Below are positions 1 to 11,935 of a stretch of 64,000 bases of DNA, piece by piece. The position numbers were made by a program, and so were the translations under genes. This stretch comes from Fasciola hepatica (Eukaryota > Platyhelminthes > Trematoda > Plagiorchiida > Fasciolidae). The notes under the pieces were generated by a model. That model did no database searches. It was not told where the DNA came from and saw nothing but the letters and a program-made list of their open reading frames with translations. The DNA lies in assembly GCA_948099385.1 (NCBI GenBank), contig CANUEZ040000070.1, positions 186,001 through 250,000 of the forward strand. Reading direction: 5' to 3'. Position 1 is the stretch's first letter, and the number at the start of each line of letters is the position of its first letter.

Positions 1-3000
1 CCATGGATGGATTCTTTTTAAATGAAATCCGTTTTTTCATTTAAGGTTTCTCTGTCTGTGCTTGGCGAAGATTCATTAAAGAACATCACAACAGATTAAA
101 TTGCCTTCTGCGGACTGGTTACCTTCACCCGCAATCGTCTGGGTTTTCCAGTATGTAAAACGGAACCCAATGATTCATCGAAAAACTCTTTTATTTTATT
201 CGAACACAGAAGAAATGTACTGAGTCGTTCATTGATGCGGGTTACAGGAATCTTTGAAGTCAGTAAAGTGTCCATCATACGATTTTCCGGTGCTCAGTGA
301 TATCCTGCTTAGAAAATGGAGCATATATTTTGTCATTACGAGCATCCTAAACAGATCTAATTAAAAGTCATAGCTCATCCGTTGACCATTATGAATCAAT
401 AATAAAACCCTTTAAAAAGAATCCATTTAAAAAAAACGATATGCAGTTCTCAACAAAAAGGTCACATTTAATTAACGTGCGAAATGGTTAGCAAAGTGAT
501 AGTTGACTATTATTACCTACTCCCGGTGTGAACGTGCTACATCAGTTTGCCTCAAGAAATATCTCATCACAGTTGTGCGAAGTTGTAGGTTTTACTTTTT
601 GTACGCGAATTTGTTTCGGTACAACTTTAAGATTGCGAAATACGGTTTCGTGTATTTGGCTAGCGAAGACGAACTGATGACGGGCACGCTAATTTATTTT
701 AATGCCTAAATGAGCAGACAAAAATATACCTCACCAAGCTGTTTCTGATGACCGGTGCGCTGTGCTTTCCTATCAGTTCAGTGTTCTTGATTAACGGATT
801 ATTGAGCTTCAATAAACGTCGCAGGTGAATAACATTGAAACATTCGGGATATTCCAGTACACATCAAGTTCAACACTTCACGTGGTGGATTTAGGAGAGA
901 ACAATCATTTTGCATGATCAATAAACGTAGACCCAGTTTCAAAAATTTCATGAACGTCGTATGTGGTATTCTCATCGAAATATCTTCAAATTATCCAGTT
1001 GGGAGAGTGAAATAGCTCATTACCGGTAGCGGAGGCAGTAATTATATGGTGTACGTTTCCAGTTGTATAATGTTTGAGAGACCACTTGTTTTTTCACTAC
1101 AAAACAATAACGGCCCCATTGACTGTTTCCCACCAAAGATTCTGCAACCCATTATGTAGCAAACTCAAGTTGAATACGTGCATTTTAGAGAAACAAGGAA
1201 CAAAGCGGTCAGTTTAACCGAATAAATTTTTATCAAAAGTAATAAATAATATATGTGGAATCCAGGGAATAGGTAAATGACTGGGGATTCTCGGAGCTGA
1301 CCTTTTTGATGCAATAAATGCAAGTAGATTCCCCATCATATAACACTGAGTTTTCAGGTGCCACCAATATATAATACGGGTGCACAAATGTTTGGAAAAA
1401 CAGCGCCCTAATTCGTTAAGTGAATCGGAATCCAAGGTGACCCCGAGAATAATTTTCAGTTATTTGTTAAGTATTGCTTGTCAGTTAGGTGCTAATTAGT
1501 AAATTTAGGATAATTAACCAAGTGTCACCACATCGACCGTTGGAACTTGACCTCTGGGAGCAAAAACAATTAGAGCACACGAAACTTCTTATGAATTACA
1601 ATTACGCCGAATCTGACGCACATGAGCTATGCCAAGATGAAATATACCTTAAAAATGATCGGGTCAGCCGAAGGTCATGACTACTTCATCAAATTTCTCC
1701 TTGGGAAAATAACGCAGCTTTGGTAATGGAATATCCACCCACCCAGGTAGTTGTCCTGCTCTTACCTGCAGCCCACATCCTACAAGTTTTCAGACCATAG
1801 ATGAGTTTCGAAAATGATCATTCATCTGAACTCGTATCCCTAATTCGGTGATGAGCATTTTCCTCATTTTGAAAAAAAAACGATCTGAGAAATATTGGCC
1901 AGTTTCAGAGATTTGCGAGGATACAGTTACTTGTCATATCCGGTAGCCAAAGAATAAGATTTACCATTATTTCCTAAACGACGCTAGCCTATATGAGCTC
2001 AAGTAAATAGTTCCTTTCCACTAAAAAGAAACATCTTTCTTTCCTGATGGTGAGTTTGAGACACCTTATACATAAAGTTTTATTATTTTATCAAATTATT
2101 AAACACACATTTTCATCCCTGCTACAATCCGTTGTCACGGACTGTTCTCCCTGTGTTATCTGTGAGCGTTCGGAGATTTGTGGCAGCAAAAACCGAACTC
2201 ATACAATCCTATAAGCCGTGTTAAGCCCATCTAGATCGATGTGGTAGTCCTCACTGAGGCTATTGTGATCCCGTTTGAAGGACATGCGATAGCCTGAAAA
2301 AAGCTAGATTGAAATAAGCCTAAGAACCAGTAGCGTGTGGCCAGTTTGGTATCAGTTTGCTGGGCACTGTATCTGGATTTTCGCTCAGCTGAAAGAATGC
2401 ACCGTTTTGGTCAATGATGCAGCAAAATAAAAATGCACAAGGAAGATACCAAAGCATCTTCTTTCATCATGTTACGTCGTATCATAGACCTGTAATATTT
2501 TGCGTCCGTGGACCAGTAAAGCCGTATTCTACCATGACATTCAACGGATATGATTCCCTCTGGAATATGGCAAAAACTTTTCTCCATGAAAAACACCGTC
2601 TCATTTACCCCTGATTCCAGACTTGTCCTTGATATAAAACTCGCAATCTGCTTGAGACTAAATAACAAGGAAGAAGTTAAAGTTTGCATCGAAAGTCTCA
2701 TAGTGAGATCGCAGAATAAGCTGCCGTTACTATCTTTATTCTATGCTTACGTATAGGTTGACGGATGTAGCGCTGTTCCGCGGGGGCTGCGAGGGTGCTA
2801 TGTGCAAGGACACAGAGAGAAAACATGACGAGCCGAAACTCCGAAGGAGTACGGAAGGAGACATCAGTGTTTTCACCCATAGAGATGGGAATGATGAGCT
2901 CGGTCTGAGAGCAGTGTACTGTGTAAAAGGGTGGGTTTTTACATTGGCAAATGAGAAGGACGTTAAAGATGAAATTTTTTCCATGGAATGCCTTTTCTGA

Positions 3001-3860
3001 TCTCTCTTTTTCTAATCTTGAATATAGCATCCGCATCTTTTACGAATTTTGAGCTAAATGAACTAATATCACGTTTTAGTAAATGGCTTTGCGTAGCTCA
3101 TCAACGCGGAACAATTAATTCGCAAAAAAGTAAAGAAACTAGAGATACTGTTGGCATATGCTGTCAACGGAAAGTGAGGAATGTCCAGAAAATTACGATT
3201 TTGAACAGAAAACCGGCGGTATAACACGGCTTTTTTGATGACTCACAGTTTGAAAGCAGATACCACCCGGACAGTACGCAGGAATCAAACTGTTGGGCTA
3301 TCTAAATCGACATTTCCCTTCAAGCTTTTTCCGTTTATTTGCCCGAAACTACTGATTCTCACCCCTAGGTTAAATTGCCGACTGTTTGACTCCCTTCTAA
3401 CAGTGCGTACACTGACTACTTAGAGAACTACAGTGTCCGTACAATCAGTTTCTCGCTTGCACTCCGAAAGCAATCTCCAACGGGCACATCCAAACCACAA
3501 GCCTCCCACTTACAGCTCACACCCGAAAGGTTCACAGGCAACCCCGAGTGAATTTCAGCTAAATTTTGAAAAGGCGAAAAATAGAGAGAAGTAGAGTTTT
3601 GGAAAAGATACAAAGTTGAAAAAATAGAAATACTCACAACGAAAGCGGTAGTCAATTATCAATTGACCATCATACTATAGCTTTCCCAAATCTTCAGCTG
3701 AATTCAAAAATAAAGTCAATAGTATTATAAACTAATGGTATATGTTTATAAATTTCTATATATTACCTTGATGAATAGGCATTGAAAACCAACAACGTAA
3801 CATCAAAGTGAAAGCTCCTGTGTTGCAATGATGGAAGCTGTCTTGAGCATTGTTATGATA
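1..3860. other. Unassigned stretch, no recognised gene or repeat
   Basis: I recognise nothing in this stretch. The longest open frame is 112 codons on the minus strand (2698-3036). It lies in a zone (2411-3036) where several frames on both strands are open at once, which argues for base composition rather than a gene. A short minus-strand frame at 96-278 is protein-like, but I found no splice site that would keep it open upstream. No RT, endonuclease or tRNA-like box was seen. Confidence 0.5.
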
Positions 3861-3867
3861 AATTACC

Positions 3868-4215
3868 CTAGAATTGCTCCTCAGGGAGCAGTGTGAGAGG
3901 GTCTGGTGATTGGTTGTAATTCAGTTTAATCTTAATTTCGTCGGGGACTGTGGTCACATTGGTCCACTTCTTATTGAAGCCTCTGGGCAGTCCTGTATGA
4001 ATGTACCTTGAATTTTCCAAATTCATGATATGATAATCTATTGGCGTACTCAACAATGTCCTTGGATCTCGTCGTATATATGTGATCACTCGAATTTTCA
4101 CCAGATGCGGGTGCAAATCATAAGGCGGCTCATTAAAATACTGTAATAGAAATTAACGTATAGGAACCACAACACTTACCTGTCCATCTCGGCCCTTCCG
4201 TAACTGTCTTAACAT
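3868..4215 (-). CDS. Putative small two-exon gene, product unknown
   Basis: Read on the minus strand. A last exon (4140-3868) encodes 90 residues beginning YFNEPPYDLHPHLVKIRVIT and ending PEEQF before a stop. It follows a near-consensus acceptor (tttctattacag). The preceding donor (acag|gtaagtg) is 39 nt upstream, so the implied intron is 4179-4141. Introns this small are well known in flatworms. In the phase that joins cleanly, the upstream exon reads MLRQLRKGRDGQ from an ATG at 4215, giving about 102 residues. An in-frame TAA lies three codons before that ATG, so the ATG could be the true start or there may be another acceptor in between. A second upstream frame (about 40 codons, ending EGPRWTG) is also open but meets a stop after splicing. 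The protein is basic and has no obvious membrane segment. I do not recognise the family. Without RNA evidence it could be a pseudogene or a chance frame. Confidence 0.35.
4141..4179 (-). other. Probable 39-nt spliceosomal intron
   Basis: The segment starts gtaagtgttg and ends ttctattacag on the minus strand. It has a consensus donor, a T-rich stretch and a consensus acceptor. Its length is a multiple of three and there is no stop in the clean-joining frame, so retention alone would not be detected by nonsense decay. Confidence 0.4.
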
Positions 4216-4229
4216 TGGACATTAAATTG

Positions 4230-5790
4230 TTGATAAGCCCATGTTTCAGATTAATGTGTAACCCTTCACCCTTGATTGCCATGAGAAAGCCTTCAGCACA
4301 AGGATATCACGCACGCGCCCCTGCTTCTCTTCTTAAAAAACGACATCTTAAGAAATCGCTCATCTGTATTCATCGGAAGACCGATAAATAGAGGATACAC
4401 AGGAAAAGTAACAATGCTACTGAATAACCCAACCACTCAAATCTGTCCAAAAGCAACTCTTGTCGTGCTCTCATAGTGTGGAGTCTCCTTCAAGAACATC
4501 CTTTACCTTCCTGAGATTTTCAATTCCTGTACGTTAGCTCTTCTACCATCTTGAAACAACCATTACCAGTTAACGGCAAGCACGCAGATCCTGAAGTTTC
4601 CTTCACGGCCAAGCGTAACGTCCGGGACAACAAAATAAGTAGAATTATTCAGAATAGCAGTTTATCGGCCTTCTGGAACACTACGAAAACTTCCCAAAAT
4701 AGGGACGGTAAACTGCCGGAAACTTCTTGGAACTTTCCACCGCCAAGGAGAACGCCACATGCGTGCTTTGGAGCGTTGATATCATATGTGAACGTCATTT
4801 CAACCTGTTGTTGAGCAAACGTTTGCAAATAGTTCTATGTCTTACTGTAAGACTGCGAGAAGTGGTAATTACCACTTAAGTGTGCATTTAAAATCTAAAG
4901 CAATTACACACAGAGGGAATGAGCCACTACAACTTGAATAGCACACAGTATTTGTGGACAATACGGGATGTAGTTTACACAGTAACATCAACTGTCAAAA
5001 ACACACCTTAAAATTCACGGGACAAAGTGCGCACGCCAGAAAACAACGTGCAAACGTTATGGCAACCCACGGATGAGAGGTATTCATTTAGACAAAAGGC
5101 GTGCCATTTTCAGTAAAGTCTGCATAAAATTGACTCACAATTAATCAAAACGTTACTTCGAACTATCTGTGTACTTCCTTGTGATAGCTAATCACAATTT
5201 CCCCGCCAAATACCGATAAGTTACCGGAACGCCGCTTTGAGTAATAATCCGCTGCCTTGACGGCTCCTTGCTAAGCTTCTTGGTCGAGTGGCTGAACCAG
5301 TGATAATAACAACTGCTTACTTTGTGGTGGGCAGTCAAAGACCAACTATGCTGTTTTCGTGCAACGTACTATTGGAATGCGGAGTCAGATTACCTTGACC
5401 TTGGCGAGCTACTGTAACACTCAAGGACCAGTGATCTTCCGCCGGGGGGTCCATGTGTCTAATCTGCAAAAGCATAAAAGAGAGAGCAACTCCATGATCC
5501 GTGGCTCAGTCAGTGCATCAACAGGCACCAGCACTTACATTAGTCGAACAACAATATAGCGGCTTACAGCCTGGCCCTTATGTTACTAATAGTAGAAACA
5601 TGTTTTTTGAGCTTTCAGCGCAAACCTCCAAATTTTGTAATTTAACCCGGGATTTTTGCAAAGCATTCTGATTTCGGAAACTTCTCCCGTTGTTATCTAT
5701 ATTGACGTTTCTAAATGTTGATATAAATAGTTTTTAGGACTCTTATTTGTGTCTTAGATTCTCCGTTCACCGACTCTTCCGGTAGTTAGT
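4230..5790. other. Unassigned stretch
   Basis: No recognisable coding or repeat signature. An 87-codon plus-strand frame at 4551-4814 overlaps an open minus-strand frame. Neither shows a known motif, and neither is joined by convincing splice sites to the putative gene at 3868-4215. Confidence 0.4.
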
Positions 5791-5799
5791 TGAGCTGAG

Positions 5800-6825
5800 T
5801 ATTCAAGCAAAGTTTCGGGTTCCATGGCTATGAGCCAGTAGGATTAAATTCCAGTTTATTCGCTTTCCATTTCTTGAGTCAGTTGAATTTCTCGCGTATC
5901 AAGAGATTGTAAATGCCATTCAATTCAAAGCTATGATTGATTAAATTTGCTGAAGAACGTCAGGCTTCCAAGAACTCTCTTGCATACCTCGTATTTTATT
6001 GGTCCAAAATATAAGCTTCGTCCAGACTGAAAGTGTCCTTCTTGATTTTCGTCAGCGCATATTAGGGAGAATGAATCATGTTCTGTCGTAGCTAATTTGA
6101 GCTCATGCATTCTCGTGGTAACCTCTCTTCCCGTTTGTCCAACGTAGTATCTGTTACAACCCTTGAATTTCACCCCGTATATCACTTTTCTTCTTTTTCG
6201 GTTTTCAGTTTCTCTTTGAATATAGATATGATTTTTCTCAGTGCCCTGGTAGTTTTATGAGCAACCGAGATGTCTTCTGGTTCGAGGAGTCTTGTGGTCA
6301 TTTTGGATGATTTTAATTTACCGCAATTATATCCTTCGGTTAGATTGCGTTTTCTGATTTGATTCATCTCCGACTCAGAGTAAGGTCCTTCGAATAAAGT
6401 TTCTTGGACAGCCTTTCCGCTGAAACATGGTGAAAAGATATTTATCATCTTGCATTCTGAAAACCACTGTTCTAAACAGAGTTCGGATGCACGATTTGTT
6501 CTGTCTGTTTGCCTGATTACCTTTGAAGCTCGATATTTGGTCCGTGTGTTGGCTTCCGATATACAGAAGTCATCAGTGTACCTTTGCCGCTTCTTCTGAC
6601 TAATACTTCCAGTAATGGTAGTTCTGCATTCTTCTCCATCTCCGTTGTGTATCTGATGTAACTGAATATGTTAATAGTTGAGTGTATCTTTTCAGTATCT
6701 GAGCGTTTGCTAATTACGAAGGTTTGATCCACATAACTGATCCTAAGTTTTGGCTAGATCTTCGGGAATGCTGCTTTCTCAACGACTTGCATTAGAGCCT
6801 CTGCGATAAATCCGGATATCCGTGA
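5800..6825 (-). mobile_element. Penelope-like element relic 1 (RT palm to GIY-YIG)
   Basis: This is a 5'-truncated PLE on the minus strand. In element order it contains the end of the RT palm (ISGFIAEALMQVVEK, then a stop, then RISYVDQTFVI), the RT thumb region ending SVYRKPTHGPN, a linker (DISVAHKTTRALRK) and a GIY-YIG endonuclease core (IYGVKFKG... YYVGQTGREV). It belongs to a different PLE lineage from PLEs 2-4, judging by YVGQTGREV against Y-V/I-GRTxRxLS. The RT starts abruptly near 6825. The 3' boundary is a guess, because coding similarity stops near 5931. Confidence 0.75.
5931..6825 (-). pseudogene. Broken PLE polyprotein: RT palm, linker and GIY-YIG endonuclease
   Basis: PLE proteins combine a telomerase-related reverse transcriptase with a C-terminal GIY-YIG nuclease and prime reverse transcription at the target. 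Here three pieces lie in order: RT 6825-6517, linker 6448-6182 and GIY-YIG 6185-5931. The catalytic motif expected as YVDD reads YVDQ, so one of the two metal-binding aspartates is missing. There is an internal TAG about 8 codons before that motif. The linker and nuclease are in different frames, offset by one base near 6182-6185; the sense continues smoothly across this point (KTEKEEK to IYGVKF), which indicates a small indel. No frame can make a functional protein. Identification rests on the order of the RT thumb, linker and nuclease and is quite secure. Confidence 0.75.
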
Positions 6826-7176
6826 TCTCTAAAAATGGAAATATTCACGTAATTGTTGCAAAAATATCAGCACGGATTTCAAGATGTCAGGTTTCCGAAA
6901 TCAGGCATAGGTGAAGTTACTAAATTTGAAAGTTTTCGCCGAGCTTTCCATGGGTCAAGTTTCTGTAACTAGTACTTAGCTGAGTTCAATGTGTTGTCAG
7001 AGGACAAGGTTAAATCAAGGAGAAAACATCATTCATCTACACGAATGAGTAAGGGGATCACCGTCTACTCACTCACGATGTCAACTCGACCAGCGATGGA
7101 ATGTTTGGTTGACTGCCCCTTGGACTCCACGTTTTACGCACAAACCTCGGGTCATCCGACCAGCCTGCACTCGGAA

Positions 7177-7221
7177 GCACCAGACTCGAGTTTCGCTCTT
7201 GTTAGAGATCATCAGTGGTGC
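7177..7221 (-). ncRNA. Hammerhead ribozyme, near-complete core
   Basis: Read 5'->3' on the minus strand. Stem I strand GCACCA (7221-7216) pairs perfectly with TGGTGC (7182-7177). The core is CTGATGA (7215-7209). Stem II is CTCU/AGAG with loop AACA (four pairs), preceded by one U-C mismatch at the innermost 10.1-11.1 position. GAAA follows (7194-7191). Stem III is a minimal two-pair helix A-U, C-G closed by loop UCGA. The cleavage triplet is GUC (7185-7183), so self-cleavage is expected between 7183 and 7182. Every invariant core base of the family is present. The very short stem III is typical of retroelement hammerheads. The stem II mismatch may lower activity; copy 2 of this SINE has G at that position, which would pair. 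Folding was done by hand. Confidence 0.8.
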
Positions 7222-7240
7222 ATATCCCCTGCCACACATA

Positions 7241-7294
7241 GGGTTTGAACCTGGGCCCTTTCATCTCGACGGCGTGTGTGTTACCACAGCACCA
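7241..7294 (-). promoter_or_regulatory. Pol III internal promoter (boxes A and B) of SINE-H copy 1
   Basis: Box B GGTTCAAACCC (7251-7241) differs little from the GGTTCGANTCC consensus. The box A-like TGGTGCTGTGGT lies about 35 nt upstream, the spacing normal for tRNA genes. The remaining cloverleaf is not well formed, which fits a SINE head rather than a functional tRNA. Confidence 0.6.
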
Positions 7295-7389
7295 TCCCGC
7301 TCCAGTCCGAAATGATCCAAATCACCAAGTTAGGCTTGTTCAGATGTCGTCCTCTATGACAGTCAAAAATGCCCGACAACTTCAGATGG

Positions 7390-10080
7390 AGACTCGGTAC
7401 CTCACCAGCCAACTCCAACCGAATGCCTCCCACCAGTTCAGGTCTTCTTCACAGGATGGGGCCAAAGTACCCACATTTTTGAACCTGCTTCACGTTTTTG
7501 ATAATATATATAACAAGCAATTGCTTGCGAGTATTGTATGGGATTGATGAACCTTTGTTTCGTTGACAGCGATAGAGTTTTTGCAACCTAAAAGCCAAGC
7601 TCAGTGATGAGACACCGTTGGAAATCATCCATAATGAAGTTGAGAACGTTTTCCGTGGATACATATCAACTTGCTTATGTTTTTCAATGCAGCTTCCTGA
7701 TGAATTGCATTCACTATATGAATGTTTTGGATTATTAGTCCTTATGAGAGTGTACTCTGCCAGAAATTCATGAGCCCCGGATGAGATTCATGTGCAGCAC
7801 ACTGCAGGTAATTCTGTGAATGTTCGGTGAGGTCGCTCTACTGCTAGTGAATCCAGCTGAATGAAGGAAGATTCTGAATGAGGTCTGTGTCAATTTTCTA
7901 GAGACGTAACTGATTTTGTGGCAGAGAGTTGGCAGCCAAAGTGCTGCTAAATATCTATTAGCAATACAAGGAGTTTTTGCTAACAGAATTTTGTGGTACT
8001 GTCAGTACCGGAAACTTAAATTACACTGGAACAACCAGGTCTTCCATACCCTTCAACAAAGTATTATTGTGTTTCTTCGAACGAATTGACCTTCTGCAAA
8101 AATAGTCCCTACCATGAAGATAAAACCTTGTTAAAAAGGCACCAGCTATATGTGTTTCAGAAAAAGACCCCATATCCCGGGATGGCCCGATTTCTGGACA
8201 ACAAAGTAAGGCTGCACCATCGCAGTCAATGTACGAACAGGGTACACGGGAAAATATCCCAATCTGTTAGAAGTTGTAGTGCGAGACAGGAGAGATTGGG
8301 ACTATTGATTTCAAAGAGAATGAATTTGCCAGAAATAAAGTCCGAAGTTCTGGTTTGATTATTTATGACGACTTCCTAAATAACACAAAGGAATTGTGCT
8401 CGACTGAATATAACCAAAGAACAAATAAATATTTTGATTACTGAAAACACAGGTTTTGATTCATGAAAATGTTTTTCTACACGAGGTATTTTGTGCTGAT
8501 TTCGTGGCCTGCTCTCCATAAATACGATAAATCGTATTTGGATCCACCACTACTCAGTTGTTAAGTCTACACGCCAATCACCATCCATACATTCCCATAC
8601 ATTTCAAAGCACATCGTGCACGCATGAATTACCTTAGTGCGACCTTGAATATTGATTATCTCAGTGCGAATTTCCCGCGCACACATTCCGCCTTTATGTC
8701 ATGTGACATGGTTTGTCATGTTTGAGTCTGTCAATCACGTCTTTCACGAATCGAAAACTGCGTGCATATACTTTCCTGCACGTACTTCATGCTTATAGAA
8801 ACGCCAAAAGTGTATGCTACAGTACCGATAGATACCACCGTCAGTTCGCGAGTCTTCGGATTTCATTCAGAGCCGTTTGGTTTCTACAAATATTGTTTCG
8901 CTTATTTTAGACCCTTTCCACGAAAATATAAAAATTCCACGAAAATAAAGCCCAGTGCATTTTTGGATAAAAATAGTACGTAACCGGGTTTTGTTTTCAG
9001 AGAAACGGAGTATTTCGAGTTAGTATAATAATAAACAGTTCGTTCGCTCCGAAGATTTACTTCACCTTCGTAAATTTGTTTAAATTGCTCTTTTTTCAAC
9101 TTCCTCAAACGTTGGTGTTATGCTTTCAGAGATAAGAAAGCTGAAATAGTACAATGTGACAAAGTTTTCCCCAAGGAGATTTTTTCAAATGACACTAAAA
9201 TTTTCAGTATCAGAAACTAAGGGAAATAAAATTTGTTTTTTGTGCACACTAAACGCGAAAACAGTTGTCTCGTGGAGAATAAGAACAGCTATGTGAACAT
9301 TGTTCTCGGAATAATTTTTGATCGAGACTACTGGAAAGGTACACTGATGTTGAAGCGTTTGTCTGAAAGCCTTAGAAATCTGTTCGTTATCAGCGAGTTA
9401 GAAAGTCAATGATGTGACAGCCTTGAGAAATTGTCGTCAAGCACCCCGATGATGCAAGCCTAGAAAACAGTCGTTTTACTTCAGTCACCTACTTTCTCTA
9501 CTCAATGTATTTCAGAAATGACTACTATATCGGAGCATCCAATGATAACGCGATCTATTCTTTATTCATATTATCCCCGAAGAGAATTTCACTAGCCCGG
9601 TGTGTTATGGCAAGTAGAAGACAGGTCAGGAACATCCTCGGACGTAGCAGTGTAATGGATCAGGTCATATATTACTTAAAAATTAGTATCGCTGACCGAA
9701 AACACGTATGAACCAGTTCCAGTTCAGTTTCATTTTAATCAGCCATTGACCTCGGAATTTAGTGCTCTGGTTTCGGTTGCGACCTTCCAGCATCGTCCAA
9801 TAAGGGGCTCCCCGCGCCCAATCCAAACGTTGTTAATATCCACCACTGCCACCACCCCCCCAACACCACCATCACCACCACAAGAATATTCAGGCAACGC
9901 TACAAAGATATCGACGCTCGGATACCAACCATCTTTGCCTATCTTCTACTTCCAATGGTCATGTTTGTAAGCCATATGAAAGAACCGATCTAACCTCTGT
10001 CGCATAAAATCGGAGCTTAACAAACATTTTACCACAGAAGTCAACAGCATTAGATTGCACGATATATCCCAGACCTTTTG
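7390..10080. other. Unassigned stretch
   Basis: No named feature is supported. Minor points are a CCA/CACC-rich patch at 9840-9885 and a 90-codon plus-strand frame at 8086-8358 without known motifs. No RT, nuclease or tRNA-like boxes were seen. Confidence 0.45.
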
Positions 10081-10308
10081 GTTGCATCTTCACCACTGCA
10101 TTCCGCAGTCGAGGTGATCATTTACAAATGGGAAATCGAACATTCTCACGACAGACAAACGAATGTCACTTTGGCACCACAAAAGGCTGAGGTTGGCAAA
10201 AGCCAAACGCACCTTCTCTAAACTCGACAACACTTCATCCGAAGTCTGTCCACCTAGTGAGATGTAACTGCCCACGCTACAAAAATTATCTACTTTAGCT
10301 ACAACTTC

Positions 10309-11020
10309 TCATGCCAAAACAAATTTTGGAGTTGAGTCAACCCAGTCCTGTAGCAGCTTTTTACACTCTGAAGGGGCAAAATGCATCCCAAACATCGCTG
10401 CAAAGTTGTTTAGGCTATCTAAGAAAGCTTGCAACTTACCTGGATCTTCACTTGGACGAACAATATCTCCCGCATAATCCAAGTCAGGTAGCTTACTACC
10501 TGAACAAAGATTGATGCTACTATTCTCACACCAGGATAGGGCTTCCTTAAGAATCGATTCAATTACTAAAATGAAGAGGGAGGGCGAAAAGGGAAAACCC
10601 TGACAGACACCGCTTTCCACGATGAACTCGGATAAAGGATAGCCGTAACTGGGTGTGAAACTGGCTTGATTCGCACGCACAAACACACCTTTCACGGGCG
10701 CTAAATAATCAAGGAGATCAAGCCCAGTGTGCAGTTTGGATGCCATACTTAGCAAACTTATTTCTCTGTGGTTTACACAAGGGGACCTCTCACTTTTCTT
10801 GTACATCGGCACAATCACCGATTCTCACCATTCCCTGGGAATATGCACACCAACCCGGAGGAGTTTCGTTAACTGCGAAACCGAAGCTTCTCCTCCATCC
10901 TTGAAAAAGGACGGCTTTGTACCTTGTCAAGTAACATGTCTCTAGGATATCCTCCGTCTCCGACTGAATAATGATATCTACCTCCATCATTTCTTCTGCA
11001 GGTATATTCGGAAAGTCCAC
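10309..11020 (-). pseudogene. LINE reverse transcriptase fragment with YAGD in place of YADD
   Basis: Two overlapping frames carry RT pieces. The first holds the finger region (IIQSETEDILETCYLTRYKA, near 10960-10900). The second is a 169-codon stretch with VPMYKKSE, FIVESGVCQGFPFSPSLF (motif B region) and LPDLDYAGDIV (motif C, near 10500-10465). The YADD box that coordinates the catalytic metals reads YAGD, which should abolish activity. The frames are shifted relative to each other, and the region between motifs A and B is shortened. Known RTE elements encode one continuous endonuclease-RT protein, so at least one frameshift is present. Confidence 0.7.
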
Positions 11021-11331
11021 TATAGAGGTGGGTCAGTTGAATTGTTACTCAGAATGCTCCTCGTAAAGGTCCAGACGACTTCCCCGAGAGTGAATCAGTG
11101 GGCAGTTGGGTTTCTTGATTAACTTACTTACCCCGGGCTTTGATGGACCAGTATTTCCAATCAGGAAGTAAAGGGCGCCAGTACTGCTAATAGATGCAGC
11201 CTTTTCCACTTCCCTACATTCGGCAATCCACCACTGCCCACGGTCATCTCTCAGGCTCCTAGTCAGTTGGCGTCTCAGGGATTCACCTACGTCATTGAAC
11301 TTGAACTCTGGAGGGACGTATACGCGAGCAT

Positions 11332-11935
11332 CTAATGGAACAACTGATATCGAAGAAGTTCATTCTTTGTGAGGCACGCTTGAACCGCAAGCGAGCGTCG
11401 CATCTGAACCGGCACACAGGACGTCCTTGATCTGTTGCCAGCGTTCATATAGGTCCTGGAAATCCGGCTGCCTCGATAACCGTGTATAAAGCTCTGCCTG
11501 ACAAGCAGATCGTCGGTTACGTCTAGAAGCAACTGCTCGAGGCGAGTGGCTTTAGTGTGGGTATGACCACGAGCAAGACGTGAGCAGAAGCGAGCAAGAA
11601 TAAAGGCGAGATTTGAGTCCACGGACGTGGACCAAAATGAACGACAATTTTCAAGTGATCCACGCCAGCAGCGACTAATGACAATATGGTCAATCTGAGT
11701 CCGACTTTGTGAGGACATGGGAAGACGCCAATATAGGTCTATGCCGCTTCTCACGCAGAATTTCGTGTTTACCAGAACCAATCTGTGGTTGGAGTACAGC
11801 TGGATGAGACGATAGGCGCTGTCAGTGAGATCCGCTTGGACAGCAAACGGGGCTCCATTGTACCATTCGGAACCAACCATACGGCCAAATCTGGCATTGA
11901 AATTCTCAGCCATAACTACCACTTCCGTAAAATAA
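11332..11935 (-). pseudogene. LINE APE-type endonuclease fragment, catalytic residues lost
   Basis: This is a single open stretch of about 196 codons carrying the second half of an apurinic/apyrimidinic-like endonuclease, the enzyme that nicks the target for retrotransposition. The block QIDHIVISRCWRGSLENCRS is the conserved DHI/WRGS region. Two expected active-site motifs are damaged: the usual GDFNA reads ENFNA and the usual SDHALV reads SNLAFI, so the metal- and histidine-site residues are gone. The frame has stayed open despite this. It is best read as a dead copy. Confidence 0.7.

Larger units (their letters stand above)
7060..7380 (-). mobile_element. SINE-H copy 1: tRNA-headed SINE with hammerhead ribozyme
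   Basis: On the minus strand the element has a Pol III type 2 promoter: box A-like TGGTGCTGTGGT near 7294-7283 and box B GGTTCAAACCC at 7251-7241. A hammerhead ribozyme fold (7221-7177) follows about 20 nt after box B, and then a tail of about 110 nt. A second, diverged copy at 27490-27800 is collinear over the whole span, including sequence upstream of the promoter to about 7380, which defines a repeat family. The layout tRNA-like head, hammerhead, tail is the one described for the Sm-alpha SINE-like repeats of schistosomes. The outer boundaries come from the two-copy comparison and are approximate. Confidence 0.7.

Noticed and set aside
2411..3036. Cluster of open frames of 66-112 codons on both strands
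   Set aside because: Simultaneously open frames point to low stop density, and I recognise no domain.
5820..5880. Minus-strand string CTCATAGCCATGGAACCCGAAAC after PLE 1, resembling a hammerhead half
   Set aside because: It has a CGAAAC but no CUGANGA in front; the stems cannot be drawn, so it is not called.
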